From: CAMPKL01 sp963817465
GTDB lineage: Bacteria; Acidobacteriota; Terriglobia; Bryobacterales; UBA6623
Length of the DNA: 64,000 nucleotides
Reading direction: 5' to 3'
Assembly (NCBI GenBank): GCA_963817465.1
Contig: CAWFOP010000005.1
Coordinates: 248,001-312,000, forward strand
The notes beneath the pieces are model-generated. The model was not told the DNA's origin. It saw only the letters and a program-made list of their open reading frames with translations, and did not search any database. The translations under genes and the position numbers were made by a program. Positions 35,033 through 45,045 of the stretch are shown here, one piece after another. Every line of letters begins with the position of its first letter. Positions within the stretch are counted from its first letter, which is position 1.

Positions 35033-36892
35033 ATGCGACGCCTTACACATCTCCTCCTTTTCGCTTCCGCCTGCCTGCTGTGGACGGGCTGCGCCGGGCC
35101 GACGGTCAACGTCTCGGGCGAGCTCGAGCAATGGCACAAGGTCACGCTAACGCTCGACGGGCCCGAGGCGTCCGAGACGGGCGACCCGAACCCGTTCACC
35201 GACTATGCGATGACGGTGACGTTCACGCACGAGTCCGGCGCGCCGTCGTATGAAGTCGCCGGCTACTTCGCAGCCGACGGGAACGCGGCGGAAACCAGCG
35301 CGACCAGCGGGAACAAGTGGCGGGCGCACCTCGCGCCCGACAAAACGGGCGTTTGGAGCTATGTCGTCTCGTTTCGCAGCGGGCCGCTGTCGGCCGTCAA
35401 CGGCGGCGGCGAGCCGCTGTCGCCCTATGACGGCGCTAAGGGTCAGTTCACCGTGGCCGCGAGCGACAAGCAGGCGCCGGACTTCCGCGCGCGCGGGCGT
35501 CTCGACTACGTCGGCGAGCACTACCTGAAGTTCGCGGGCGACGGCACGCACTTTCTCAAGGCCGGGCCGGATGCGCCCGAGACGTTTTTGGCCTACGAGG
35601 ACTTCGACGGCACGTCGACCAACAAGATCGCGCTCAAGACCTGGGAGCCGCACATCAAAGACTGGCGCGAGGGCGACCCGACCTGGCAGGGCGGCAAGGG
35701 CAAGGGCATGATCGGCGCCTTGAACTACCTGGCAGACAAGGGCCTCAATGCGTTCTCGTTCTTGACGTACAACACCGAAGGCGACGGCGACAACGTTTGG
35801 CCTCATGCGGCGCGGGGCGACAAGATGCACTACGACGTGTCAAAGCTCGACCAGTGGCAGATCGTCTTCGACCACGCGCAAAGCCGCGGGCTTTATCTGC
35901 ACTTCAAACTGCAAGAGAACGAGCTGGACGACAACCGCGAAGGTCAGCGCCGCGAGCCGGCCCAGATCGACGCGGCGCTCGACGGCGGCAAGCTCGGTCC
36001 CGAGCGCAAGCTCTACCTGCGCGAGCTGATCGCGCGCTTCGGCTACGAGCTGGCGCTGAACTGGAATCTCGGCGAGGAGAATACGCAGACCACCGAAGAG
36101 CAGCTCGACATGGCGGGCTACATCCGCGAAGTCGACCCCTACAAGCACCACATCGTCGTCCACACATTCCCCAACGATCAGGACACGGTGTACACGGCGC
36201 TGCTCGGCAAGGAGGCGTTGACCGGCGTGTCGCTGCAAAACAGTTGGCAGGCGGTGCATCAGCGGACGCTGAAGTGGGTGACCGAATCCGAGGCCGCCGG
36301 GCATGACTGGGTGGTCGCCAACGACGAGCAGAACCCGGCGAGCCAAGGCGTGCCGCCCGACCCGGGATATGAAGGTTTCGCCGGCGTCGACAAGGACGGC
36401 AAGCCGGTGCACACGATCGACGACGTGCGCCGCTACACGTTGTGGGGCAATCTGATGGCCGGCGGCGCGGGCGTCGAATATTACTTCGGCTATCAGTTTC
36501 CGCAGAACGACCTCACCGGCGAGGATTACCGCAGCCGCGACAAGAGCTGGGACTACTGCCGCTATGCCATCTCGTTCTTCGAAGGCAACAGTATCCCTTT
36601 CTGGGAGATGAAGAACGCGGACGCGTTGGTCGGCAATGCGGCAAACGACAACAGCCGCTATGCGTTTGCGAAGCCTGGCGAGGTTTACGTCGTGTTCTTG
36701 CCCGAAGGCGGGGCGGCCACGCTGGACCTAACGGACGCGTCAGGGTCGTTTCAGGTGCAATGGTTCGACCCGCGCAAGGGCGGAGCGTTGCAGCAGGGCG
36801 CGGTGGAAAGCGTGGAAGGAGGCGGCAAGCGAGCGCTGGGCGCGCCGCCGGCGGACCCCCGCGAGGATTGGGCTGTGTTGGTCTCTAAGTGA
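35033..36892 (+). CDS. DUF5060 glycoside-hydrolase-like lipoprotein
   Basis: 619 residues from the ATG at 35033; the ATG at 35018 lies inside the TATAAT box. The signal peptide ends in a lipobox-like LWTGC|AG, so the protein is probably lipidated. Residues about 25-110 are a DUF5060 beta-sandwich (WHKVTLTLDGPEASE), about 140-510 a TIM-barrel glycosidase-like domain (HYLKFAGDGTHFLKAG; LALNWNLGEEN, where the Glu-Glu pair is a plausible acid/base), and the C-terminus a putative collagen-binding-like beta domain (FQVQWFDPRKGG). Related proteins in Planctomycetes and Bacteroidetes act on plant or algal polysaccharides. Substrate not deducible. Confidence 0.82.
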   Translation: MRRLTHLLLFASACLLWTGCAGPTVNVSGELEQWHKVTLTLDGPEASETGDPNPFTDYAMTVTFTHESGAPSYEVAGYFAADGNAAETSATSGNKWRAHLAPDKTGVWSYVVSFRSGPLSAVNGGGEPLSPYDGAKGQFTVAASDKQAPDFRARGRLDYVGEHYLKFAGDGTHFLKAGPDAPETFLAYEDFDGTSTNKIALKTWEPHIKDWREGDPTWQGGKGKGMIGALNYLADKGLNAFSFLTYNTEGDGDNVWPHAARGDKMHYDVSKLDQWQIVFDHAQSRGLYLHFKLQENELDDNREGQRREPAQIDAALDGGKLGPERKLYLRELIARFGYELALNWNLGEENTQTTEEQLDMAGYIREVDPYKHHIVVHTFPNDQDTVYTALLGKEALTGVSLQNSWQAVHQRTLKWVTESEAAGHDWVVANDEQNPASQGVPPDPGYEGFAGVDKDGKPVHTIDDVRRYTLWGNLMAGGAGVEYYFGYQFPQNDLTGEDYRSRDKSWDYCRYAISFFEGNSIPFWEMKNADALVGNAANDNSRYAFAKPGEVYVVFLPEGGAATLDLTDASGSFQVQWFDPRKGGALQQGAVESVEGGGKRALGAPPADPREDWAVLVSK

Positions 36893-37434
36893 ACAAGTGA
36901 ACCGTGAATAGTGGCCGCGCGGGACGTTTCGCCGCGCGGGGTTCACTTGCAAACGCACTACGGCCTCACGTTGACCATAAACAGCGCCGGACGACCTCAA
37001 TCAGCCGCCAGGCGCTGCTCCTTTCACGACCAAACGCGCAGTTACGCCACGCTCTGGACAAAAAGGCGGAACCGGTTCCCTTTAAAACGAGCGCCTTTAG
37101 GGAGAAGCGCCAACCCAGGATGGATGGTTTTAACCTCGAGGCGTCCCGCCGCCGGCACATCCCGCCGACGACAGGCTCTTCCGTTTTCAGTATGCGCGCC
37201 GGGTACAAGAACCCCTCCCTCACGAGTGTGTGTGAAGACGAGATGCTCGTCTTGAGCCCGCAAGGGCTGAGCAACGAACAGCCCCGGATCGAGCGGAGCG
37301 GAATCCGGGGATCGACGAGAAATATAAATTCTTGGATCGCGCTTTAAGACCCCGGGTTCCGCTACGCTCGACCCCGGGGCTATCTGTTGCTTCGTCCTCC
37401 GGACGAGGTCGCGCCGGCGTTTTCACACAGACTC
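36893..37434. other. Intergenic region between convergent genes
   Basis: 542 bases without a convincing gene. At 36913-36936 two copies of the self-complementary CCGCGCGG can pair and form a hairpin, with no T-run. At 37282-37379 there is a pair of GC-rich inverted repeats (listed separately). The open frames seen here in both directions look like chance. Confidence 0.6.
37282..37379. repeat. REP-like inverted repeat pair
   Basis: Two ~29-base units in opposite orientation at 37282-37310 and 37350-37379. Each begins and ends CCCCGG/CCGGGG and shares the core CGAGCGnAGCGGAA, so each is imperfectly palindromic and the two can also pair with each other over a 39-base AT-richer spacer. This fits a dispersed REP/BIME-type intergenic repeat; other copies outside the window were not checked. 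Confidence 0.55.
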
Positions 37435-38578
37435 TTACGGGCGCGGCTGTGTCGCGGGCTGAACCGATTGGTTCTCGATGGCGCGGAGCTTTTGGAAGGC
37501 GGCCAGGTGCTCCTTGGACTTTTCCAGATCGCCGGTTTGGCGGTAGAGCAGGCCGAGCTGGTAGTGCGCGGTGCGCGCGACATCCGGCGTCGATTCCATC
37601 GACAGCGCGGTAAGCAACGCCTTTTCGGCTTCGGGCATTTTCTTTTGCTCGAGGAGAGTCTTGCCGAGATCCGCCCAGGCCTCAACGATGCGGGGGTCGC
37701 CCTTGACGGCGGCTTCGAGGTGCTCGACGGCTTCTTCGCCTCGGCCCAGCTTTTGCAACACCACGGCGTAGCGATAGTGCACGGTCGGGTTGTAGGGACT
37801 GATCTCGAGCTCTTTGCGGTAGCTCGCCGCGGCTTCGTCGTATTTGCCGTCCGCCGCTTGGAGCTCGGCGATCGCGCCGTGGACGCCCGGCATGCTGGGA
37901 TCGATTACAGCGGTGCGTTGATATTCCTCGATGGCCATGTCGGGGCGGCCGTTGTAGGCATGGTCCTCGGCCATGGCGAGATGGGCGCGGGCGGAATCGG
38001 GAGCGACGGCGAGCAGTTGGCTCTGCACCTGCGCCGCGGCGCGCTGATACGCGCGGCCCAGGTAGAACAGGCGATCGGGGTCTTCGGGCTTGGCTTTGCG
38101 GGCGGCTTCCAGATGCGGGATGGCTTGCTCGTTGCGGCCGGTTTCGAGCATCGCTAGACCGAGCCAGAAATCGGTGTCGGGATTGACCTCGGGCTCTTGG
38201 CGCGCCTTTTCGAGCGTGCTGATGGCGTCTTCGTAGCGGCCCATCATGAGGTAGTCGAGGCCCAGCAGCGGGCGGGCGCCGGGCACGTCGGGTTTGAGCT
38301 CGAGGGCGCGCTCGAAGGCTTTGGCGGCGGCGGGCCACCGCTTGCGGCGGTGCTGCGACTTCGCCGAGAGTCAGGAACACTTCAGGCAGCTCGTCGGAGA
38401 TGGCGGCGGCGGCGCTGAGCTCCGTGGCGGCTTCATCGAGGCGCCCCGCCTGACGCGCCTCGAGACCGGCGCGCACGTGCGCCGCGAACTCCGGATCGAC
38501 TTGCGCCGCGGCGGAGACGGCAAATAGCAGTACGAGGCTCAGCCAGCGCATCCGCCCGACATTTTCCCATACGCTCAT
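37435..38578 (-). CDS. Secreted TPR-repeat protein, one +1 frameshift
   Basis: About 380 residues once repaired. A signal peptide (RWLSLVLLFAVSAAAQ; ATG at 38551 is an alternative start) is followed by about eight tetratricopeptide repeats, e.g. DFWLGLAMLETGRNEQAIPHL, HYRYAVVLQKLGRGEEAVEHL and ADLGKTLLEQKKMPEAEKAL. TPR arrays mediate protein-protein contacts. The frame changes at about 38353-38357 in LGEVA, just before AFERALELKPD; removing one base rejoins it. It is the last gene of the minus-strand set containing the selenoprotein and starts 6 bases after the ASPIC gene. TPR and ASPIC proteins often co-occur in Acidobacteria. Confidence 0.8.
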
Positions 38579-38584
38579 TGCGCT

Positions 38585-40262
38585 TCACGGATGCGGTTCA
38601 CGGACTTCGAGGATGCGGTTGGGCTCGATGTCGTGGAGGGTTTGCGTGCGTCCGCTGGGCCAGACGATTTCGAGCGACTTGATCGAGGCGGCGGCGCCGA
38701 GGCCGAAGTGAACGCGGGGGTCGCTGGACGACATGTAGCTGCCCGCGGGCGAGACTGCGGCGAAGAGGCGGCGGCCGTCGCCGAGGGTGACCGTCAGGCG
38801 GGCGCCGACGCCGTCGCGGTTGCTCTCAGCGCCGATGGGAGCGACAGTCAGCCAGTTCGCGCCGTGCGTTTGGTTGAGCAACACGCTGGCGGCCTCGTTG
38901 TTGTTGTTGACGACGATGTCGATATCGCCGTCGTTGTCGAGGTCCCCGAAGGCGGCGCCGCGGGCGGCGTGCTGCTGCGTGAAGGCCGCTCCGGCTTGCG
39001 ACGAGACGTCTTCGAACTTGGCGCCGGTGTTGCGCAGGAGCAGAAACCTTTCGCGGTAGAGCACGCCGGGTTGAGTGGTCTCGATGTTGTCCATGACGTG
39101 GCCTTGGGCGACGAATAGGTCGAGCAAGCCGTCGTTGTCATAGTCGAGAAAGCCGGCGCCCCAGCCCGAATGGCGCTCGGAGATCGCGCCGACGCCTGAC
39201 TTGGGCGAGACGTATTCGAACAGCCCGTCCCCGTTGCGGTAGAGCGCATAGCGCTGCAAGGCCAGGGCGTTGACGAAGATGTCGGGGAGCCCATCGTTGT
39301 TGAAGTCGCCGGCGGCGACGCCCATCCCGGAGTACGTTTCGCCGTCGGCGTCGTAGGCCGCGCCGAGCACGAGAGCCGATTCCTCGAATCCGGACTCGCC
39401 GTTGAGGAAGAGCTGCTGGGGGACTTTGTCGTTCGCAACGAAGACGTCAATGCGGCCGTCGTCGTCGAAGTCGGCGACGGCGACGCCGAGGCCCTTGCCG
39501 GGAGCGGCGGCGATGCCGCGATCAACTGAGACGTCGGTGAAGCGGCCGGCGCCGTCGTTGCGGTAGAGCAGGTGCGGGACGGGCTTGAAGTAGCGCGGAT
39601 GGCAGTAGGCGCGCTCCTTGCGGGCTTCGTCGCCGCACCAGCGGTTTGTCTCGAAGGTCCAGTCGAGATAGCGCGAGACGAATAGGTCGAGGTCGCCGTC
39701 GGCGTCGTAATCGAGGAAGGCCGCGGAAGCGGACCAGCCGCCGCCCTTGACTCCGGCGGCCTCCGTTACGTCCTCAAACGTTCCGTCGCCGCGATTGCGG
39801 TAGAGGGTGTTGGCGCCGTAGGCGGTGACGTAGAGGTCGGGGCGGCCGTCGTTGTCGTAGTCGCCCGCCGCCGCGCCTTGGCCGTAGCCGCGGCCCGCGA
39901 CTCCGGCGGCTTCCGTCACGTCCTCGAACGTGCCGTCGCCTTTGTTGCGATAGAGGCGATTCCAGAATGCGGGGTCGGACTTGTCGGGCGCCGCCCCGGG
40001 CGGCATGGGGTCTTGGAGCTTGGCGCCGTTGACGAAGTAAATATCGAGGAAGCCGTCGCCGTCGTAATCGAGCAGCGCGACGCCGCCCGACATCGTCTCG
40101 GGCAGGTACTTCTGCGAGGTGTGCGAAGGCGCGATGGTGAAAGTCGACGCCGGCCTTCGACGCCGCATCGAGGAACAGGTCGTTCGCGCGGCCCGGAACG
40201 GTTGCGGGCGCGAGCAGGAGGAGCGCTGTCAGCAGGCGACCGTCTCTCAAAGGCCTCTGCAA
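38585..40262 (-). CDS. FG-GAP/ASPIC-UnbV (CRTAC1-like) secreted beta-propeller, one +1 frameshift
   Basis: About 558 residues repaired. Short signal peptide (LLTALLLLAPATVPGRA), then repeated calcium-binding FG-GAP/VCBS units (LDYDGDGFLDIYFVNG, DYDNDGRPDLYV, DFDDDGRIDVFVAND) that build a seven-bladed propeller, and a C-terminal ASPIC/UnbV domain (IGAESNRDGVGARLTVTLG). The frame shifts at about 40141-40144 in GACTTTCACC; removing one C joins the exported N-terminus to TIAPSHTSQKYLPETM. Likely extracellular ligand or adhesion protein. Start lies 8 bases after the selenoprotein stop. A paralogue of the same length lies at 45046-46719. Confidence 0.87.
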
Positions 40263-40270
40263 AAGATACC

Positions 40271-40996
40271 TTAGTCGGAGACGGCGGGGCCGAGAGTTCG
40301 CTTCAGGGCCTGTTCCATTTCAGACGGTTTGAAGCCGAACGGCCCGGGGCGGCTCTTGAAGGCCACGCGACCCTGCTCGTCGATGACGTAGAGACGGTCG
40401 GGCCAGCCGGTGTAGGCCTGCTCGGTCGAATCCGCGATGCCGTCGATCAGCGCAGGCAATTTGATTCCCAGCTTCAGGACGCAGGCGTTGGCCAGGTCGA
40501 TGCGCTCGCCGTCCGTTTGAGGACTCGAAAACACGATGTCTTCCTTGACGTTCGACGGCATCTGCCAGAGATCGCTCGGATGCGCCTCTTGGATGTAGAC
40601 GACGAAGAAGGCGGCGCGGTCGCCGTATTCCTCATAAAGCCGATTCAGCTCGGGAACCTCCCGGCGAAAAGGCGGTCAAGTATAGCTGCCGAAGACGAGC
40701 ACGACGGGAGACTTGCCGCGAAACTCGCCCAGGCGGACGACGGCGCTCTTGTCATGCGTCGGCAACTCGAACTCGGGCGCCAGGTCGCCGACTTCCAAAG
40801 CGCCGGCGCGCGCGACGTTCCACATGGGTTCAAACGGCAAGATCATCATGGCCGGCAGCGGCACGTGCTTCATGATTTGGCCGAACTCGTCGGGGGGTTG
40901 GCTCATCGCCCAGAAAAAGGCGCTGCACACGACTCCGTAAAGGACCGCAAGAGCGGCCACCGTGATGATCATTCCCTTCTTTACTCTGCCGGTCAT
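40271..40996 (-). CDS. Deiodinase-like (thioredoxin-fold) selenoprotein with in-frame UGA
   Basis: The frame reads 106 codons from ATG at 40996, meets TGA at 40678-40676, and stays open in the same frame to a stop at 40271: 241 residues with residue 107 as selenocysteine. The UGA falls in GSYT-U-PPF, the active-site motif of iodothyronine deiodinases (GSCTUPPF). Downstream features also match: VVYIQEAHPSD (deiodinase YIEEAHxSD), LPALID, AYTGWPDRLYVID and GPFGFKP. An N-terminal membrane helix lies at about 8-30 and the thioredoxin fold starts near residue 70. Tyr, Glu and His of YIQEAH, reported as catalytic in mammalian Dio3, are kept; a later active-site His seems replaced by Thr. The ATG overlaps the AhpD-like stop. 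A SECIS-like hairpin follows the UGA. Bacterial function is not known; thiol redox or reductive dehalogenation are options. Automatic calling would split or truncate it. Confidence 0.88.
40648..40678 (-). promoter_or_regulatory. UGA selenocysteine codon and candidate bacterial SECIS element
   Basis: UGA at 40678-40676, then 17 bases to an apical loop GGU (40658-40656) closed by a perfect 5-bp stem in CGGGAGGTTCCCG (40663-40651). The stem extends by two more pairs past a one-base bulge (40665-40648). Distance, short loop and a G at the first loop positions fit the known bacterial SECIS pattern. SelB with Sec-tRNA would bind here; none of its machinery genes is in the window. Confidence 0.72.
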
Positions 40997-41607
40997 GGAT
41001 TGTTACCGTTCGACGCACTTGCGCCGGCATAGCCTGCTGCGGCGATCCGGTCAGCGGAGCGAGCGTATCCTTCAGGCGACATATCTTCCACGCCGGAGCC
41101 TTCGACCCACCGATTATAGAAGTTAAACAACGCGCAAACGGTGATCGCGTCGTAAATAGCTTCGTCGCTCCAGCCGGCTGCGCGGAGATCGGCGACGTCT
41201 TCCGCGGCTGCGCTGGCGGGCGCGAGGGTCAGCCGTTCGATGTACGCGAACAGTTTACGCTCGGCTTCGCTGATCGGCGCGGTTCGATAGTCGTGTACGA
41301 CGGCGTCGACCAACGAAGCGTCGCCGAAAAGCATCGCGGCGACCGCAGTGTGGGACTTTGAACAGAAATTGCAGCGGTTCAAAGTGGAAACGAACGCCGC
41401 GATCAGCTCCCGAAGGGCCGGCGTCAAGGGCGACGGTCCGCGCATGACCGCCTGGGTGAACTTGCGTAGATGCTGCGTCGCTTCGTGTTTGAAGGCGAAC
41501 AAGTGCATGATCTGGGGGATCGCGGCGCCGGCGCTGCGCAGCGTCCCGAGCAGGCCAGCATAGTCGCCTTCGGGTTTGGCGTTCTCTTCGACGTCTCGTA
41601 GATACAT
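40993..41607 (-). CDS. AhpD-like carboxymuconolactone-decarboxylase-family peroxidase
   Basis: 204 residues, all helical. The catalytic motif is C79-NF-C82-SKSH86 (CxxCxxxH) in the position of AhpD's active cysteines and proton-relay His. The AhpD/CMD fold is completed by DEAIYDAITVCALFNFYNRWVEGSGVE. Such proteins reduce peroxides or serve as thiol-disulfide partners. Its stop overlaps the start of the deiodinase-like selenoprotein by 3 bases, so the two are translationally coupled and probably share a redox job. The TonB receptor stop lies 24 bases upstream. Confidence 0.87.
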   Translation of the reverse strand: MYLRDVEENAKPEGDYAGLLGTLRSAGAAIPQIMHLFAFKHEATQHLRKFTQAVMRGPSPLTPALRELIAAFVSTLNRCNFCSKSHTAVAAMLFGDASLVDAVVHDYRTAPISEAERKLFAYIERLTLAPASAAAEDVADLRAAGWSDEAIYDAITVCALFNFYNRWVEGSGVEDMSPEGYARSADRIAAAGYAGASASNGNNP

Positions 41608-41631
41608 GGGAATCGGATAGATGCGAATGGC

Positions 41632-44600
41632 CTAGAAGAACAGCTTGAGTCCGAATTGGATCAGCCTCGACGGTCCCGACTCGAGGATGCGTCCGAAGCT
41701 GGGCGAAGCCAGATCATTGACCGGCAGCGAGAAGTTCGCGTGGTTGGTCAGGTTGAAGCATTCGGCGCGGAACTGCAGGCGGGTCCGTTCGCTGAATGCG
41801 AAGTTTTTGAGCAACGCCACGTCCAAGTCGCCCACGCTGGGCCCACGCGCGATGTTGCGGCCCGCGTTGCCGAACTGTCCCGCCTCGGTCACGGGGTTTA
41901 GGCGACGGAAAGCCTGCGGCGAGATCCATTGCTCGACGGTCGATTCGCCCGCGTTCGGGTCGGAGACGGCGTCAGGCCGGCTCGAGAAGAAGCCGGTGAT
42001 TTCGGGGTGCGACCCTTGGAGCGAAGCGTTGGTCGTGTCGTAGACGGTGAACGGCGTGGCGCTCGCTAGCGTCAGGATGCCGTTGAGCTGCCAGCCGTCG
42101 AGGAGAAATTTGGTTGCGCCGCGGGACCTTGCAAAGCCCGGAATTTCATAGAGGAAGCTGGCGGTCACGCGGTGGCGCGAGTCGAACAGCGACGGGCCAT
42201 GCTCGGCGTTCCAGTCGAACGGGTTTTGGGGAAGGTCGTTTTCGCCCGCGATGAGTTGCGGCGCCGAGCCCGCGAGGTTGAGGCTCGAAACGTAATCGAG
42301 GGCTTTCGAGTACCAATAAGCGACTTGGAAACCCGCGCCAGTGCTGAAACGGCGAGACAGGCTGACCTGGCCCGCGTGGTAGGTGGAGTTGGTGGCATTC
42401 ACCAGCAGGCCGACTGACGCAAAATCGCACGGGCCTCCGTCGGTGGGGCATCCGGCGTAAAGGCGGCGGCTATCGGCGTTCTGGCTGGTGGCGCCGGGGC
42501 CGTAGACGGCGGGGTTGGCTTCGATGAAGCGGGTGAGCCGGGTGCCCTTTGTGCCGACGTATTGCGCCTCGAACAAGAAGTCGTCAAGGAACGAACGTTG
42601 GATCGACAGGTTCCAATCTTGGGCGTAGGTCGGCCGCATGTTGCTGTCGATGGTGAGCACCGTCGTCGGCTTCGGATACGACTGTTCATTGAACGGCGGC
42701 TGCGCTCCGAACGGATTGGCATAGTTCAGGAACGGGCCGGGAATCTGATAGGCCTGCGTCCACGGCAGCGCGCTGACAGGCGCTTGCAGCACCGCATTGG
42801 CGCCGTTGGTGAAGCCGTCCCAGAAGATGCCGTAGCCGGCGCGTATGGAAAACTTCGACCCTGGCGCCCAGGCGAGGCCGACGCGCGGGCTCAAGGCGTG
42901 GGAATAGACCGGCGCGATTCGTTTTGCGACGCCCGGGTCGCCGGGAAACAGCAGGCCCTCCGGAGCGTCGGGGCGAACGGTCGACCGCTCGCCGGGCGCC
43001 CAGGCGTTCAGGCGGTTTTCCTTCTCGTCGAAAGGCGTGATGACTTCCCAGCGCAGACCCAGATTGAGCGTGAGCTTGGGGCGGACGCGCCATTCGTCTT
43101 GCGCGAAGGCGGCGACGTCGTAGTTGCGCATCGTGCGCGCGAGGTCGCCTCCCGCCTGAAAGAACACAACCGGGCTGCCGGTGAGGAAGTTCGCGTACGG
43201 ATCGCTGGCCGGGAACGGCGCGAACACGAAGAAGCCGTTGGAGGCGATGCCGTAACGCGCGTCGATGCTCGTGCGCCGGAGCTCACCGCCGACTTTGATG
43301 CTGTGACGGCCCCGGAACCAGGAGAGCGAGTCGTAGACTTCGAAGCTGTCTTGCACCGAGTCGCGCGGGCCGGTGATCGGATCGCCGACGGGCGCGTAGC
43401 CGTTGATATTGAAGAAACGGAGGACCTTCCGCCAAGTCGAGCGTCGATTGATAGTCGAATCCGAGGTCGCTTGGCGGGGTGCGGTTGAAGCGCTTGTCGA
43501 AGAAAAAGTCGTTGCGAAAAAACGCCGCGCGAAAGGCGTTCACCGCGTAAGGCGAGAGCTGATGCGTCTCGGAGACGGTCGCGAGCGTGGTCGAGATATC
43601 GTCGCCGACAGGGAATCCCGGCACGCCCGCGCCCTTGATCGAAAGAGGGTTGATGTTGGCTGAGACCGATTGGGCGAAGCGCAGCGAAAGAGTGTCTCGC
43701 TCGGTGAGCGTCAAGTCGACTTTCGCGCCGCCCTGGTCGTAGTCGCTCGTCCCGACTTGCGTGGACGAGAAAAGCGAAGGTCCGAGATTGCCCAGCGGGT
43801 AGTAGTTCTGCACGTTGAGCGAAATCGGATTGAGCATCTCCGTGGGGATGCGGTTGTTGGGGAACGGCTCGCCGCTCAGATAGTTGATGAGGGGCCGCGG
43901 CTGACCGGTTTGGGGATCGATGAGGTCGGAAAAATCGCCCTGGCGCTGGCCCGCGGTGGGGACAACCGCGGCGCGCGTGACTCCTTGGCGATTGCGGAAG
44001 CCTTCGTAGTAGGCGTAGAAGAAGGCGCGGTCGCGGCGGATAGGGCCGCCGAGCGTGGCGCCGAACTGGTTCTGCTTGAGCGGCTCGACGTCGGCCGAGA
44101 AGAAGTTGCGGGCGTCGAGCTTATCGTTGCGCAGGAACTCGTAGGCGACCCCGTGAAATTCGTTGCCGCCCGAACGCGTGATGACGCTTGTCGTCGAACC
44201 GCTGGTCCCGCCGTATTCGGGCGGCGCGGTGTGGGTGAGGATTCGAAACTCCGCAATGGCGTCGACGGGCACGCGCAGCGCGAAGCCGCCGTCGACCCGG
44301 TTGACGGTGCGGGCGCCGTCGACGAGAAAGTTGTTGGACTCAGGTCGTTGGCCGTTGACGGCGTAGGCCTGCCCGGCCCGCAGCGTGCCCCCGGCCTTGA
44401 CTACGCCGGAGGTCGGCGGCGCAACCCCGGCTTGCAGCAAGCCGAGCTGTGCGAAGTTACGGCCGTTGAGCGGCAGCTCGATCATTTCGCGCCCCGTGAC
44501 GACCCGGCCCAGACTCGAGTCGACGGTGCTGACCAGCGGCGCGGGGGCCTCGACGACAACGGTCTCGTTCGACGCTGCGACGCGCACGCGTACATCGAGG

Positions 44601-44902
44601 CGCAAGGTATCGCCGACCGCGACGTCGATCGGGCGCTGGATGAGCTTGGCGAAACCGTCGGCGTCGACGGTCAGCTCATACTTGCCGCTGGGCAGCAAGG
44701 GAAACCGGAACGCGCCTTGTTCGGTTGTGCGTTGGTCAAAGCTCAGACCGGAGTCGAGGCGCGTGACCTGCACCGCGGCGCCGGGGACGACGGCTGCGGT
44801 TTCGTCGAGGACGCGGCCTTCGATCACCCCGGTCGGATCTTGGCAGAGACAAATGGACGCGAACGATGCGAAAAGAACAAAGAGCGAGATAGAAATCCGC
44901 AC
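41632..44902 (-). CDS. Oar-like TonB-dependent receptor, one +1 frameshift
   Basis: About 1089 residues repaired. I use the GTG at 44902 because it gives a clean signal peptide (RISISLFVLFASFASICLC); a TTG at 44929 adds nine residues. Then a carboxypeptidase-regulatory-like domain (DPTGVIEGRVLDETAAVVPG), plug (LPLNGRNFAQLGLLQAG, NFLVDGARTVN) and beta-barrel ending IQFGLKLFF with terminal Phe. The frame shifts at about 43424-43429 (extra base in AAGGTCC); FFNINGYAPVGDPITGP continues in the new frame. It is first of five same-strand genes with gaps of -4 to 24 bases, ahead of AhpD-like, deiodinase-like, ASPIC and TPR proteins. The receptor may bring in the substrate the other proteins handle. 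Confidence 0.85.
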
Positions 44903-44915
44903 AGGCGATACAACC

Positions 44916-44954
44916 CCACAAGACTTCAAACTGGGAAGCGACTAACTTGTGGGA
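44916..44954. promoter_or_regulatory. Inverted repeat just upstream of TonB receptor start
   Basis: CCCACAAG (44916-44923) and CTTGTGGG (44947-44954), a perfect 8-bp inverted repeat with a 23-base spacer, ending 14 bases before the GTG start of the receptor gene. It could be an operator or an mRNA leader hairpin; the NarL-type regulator encoded upstream is a candidate binder, by position only. Confidence 0.35.
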
Positions 44955-45045
44955 TCGTAGCGAGGCGGGATGGGCGAAACAATAATCTAAATGAACTAGT
45001 GAGATTCGTGTAGCGGGTTGAGCGCGACAGGGCGATGAAATCGCT

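Noticed and set aside
40676..40678. TGA taken as a true stop or a nonsense mutation
   Set aside because: The same frame stays open for 134 more codons with clear family motifs, and the UGA is exactly at the known selenocysteine position with a SECIS-like hairpin behind it.
3961..43430. Programmed frameshifting as the default explanation of the +1 shifts
   Set aside because: The sites share no slippery heptamer, upstream Shine-Dalgarno-like stimulator or downstream hairpin that I can see; sequence error or decay is simpler.
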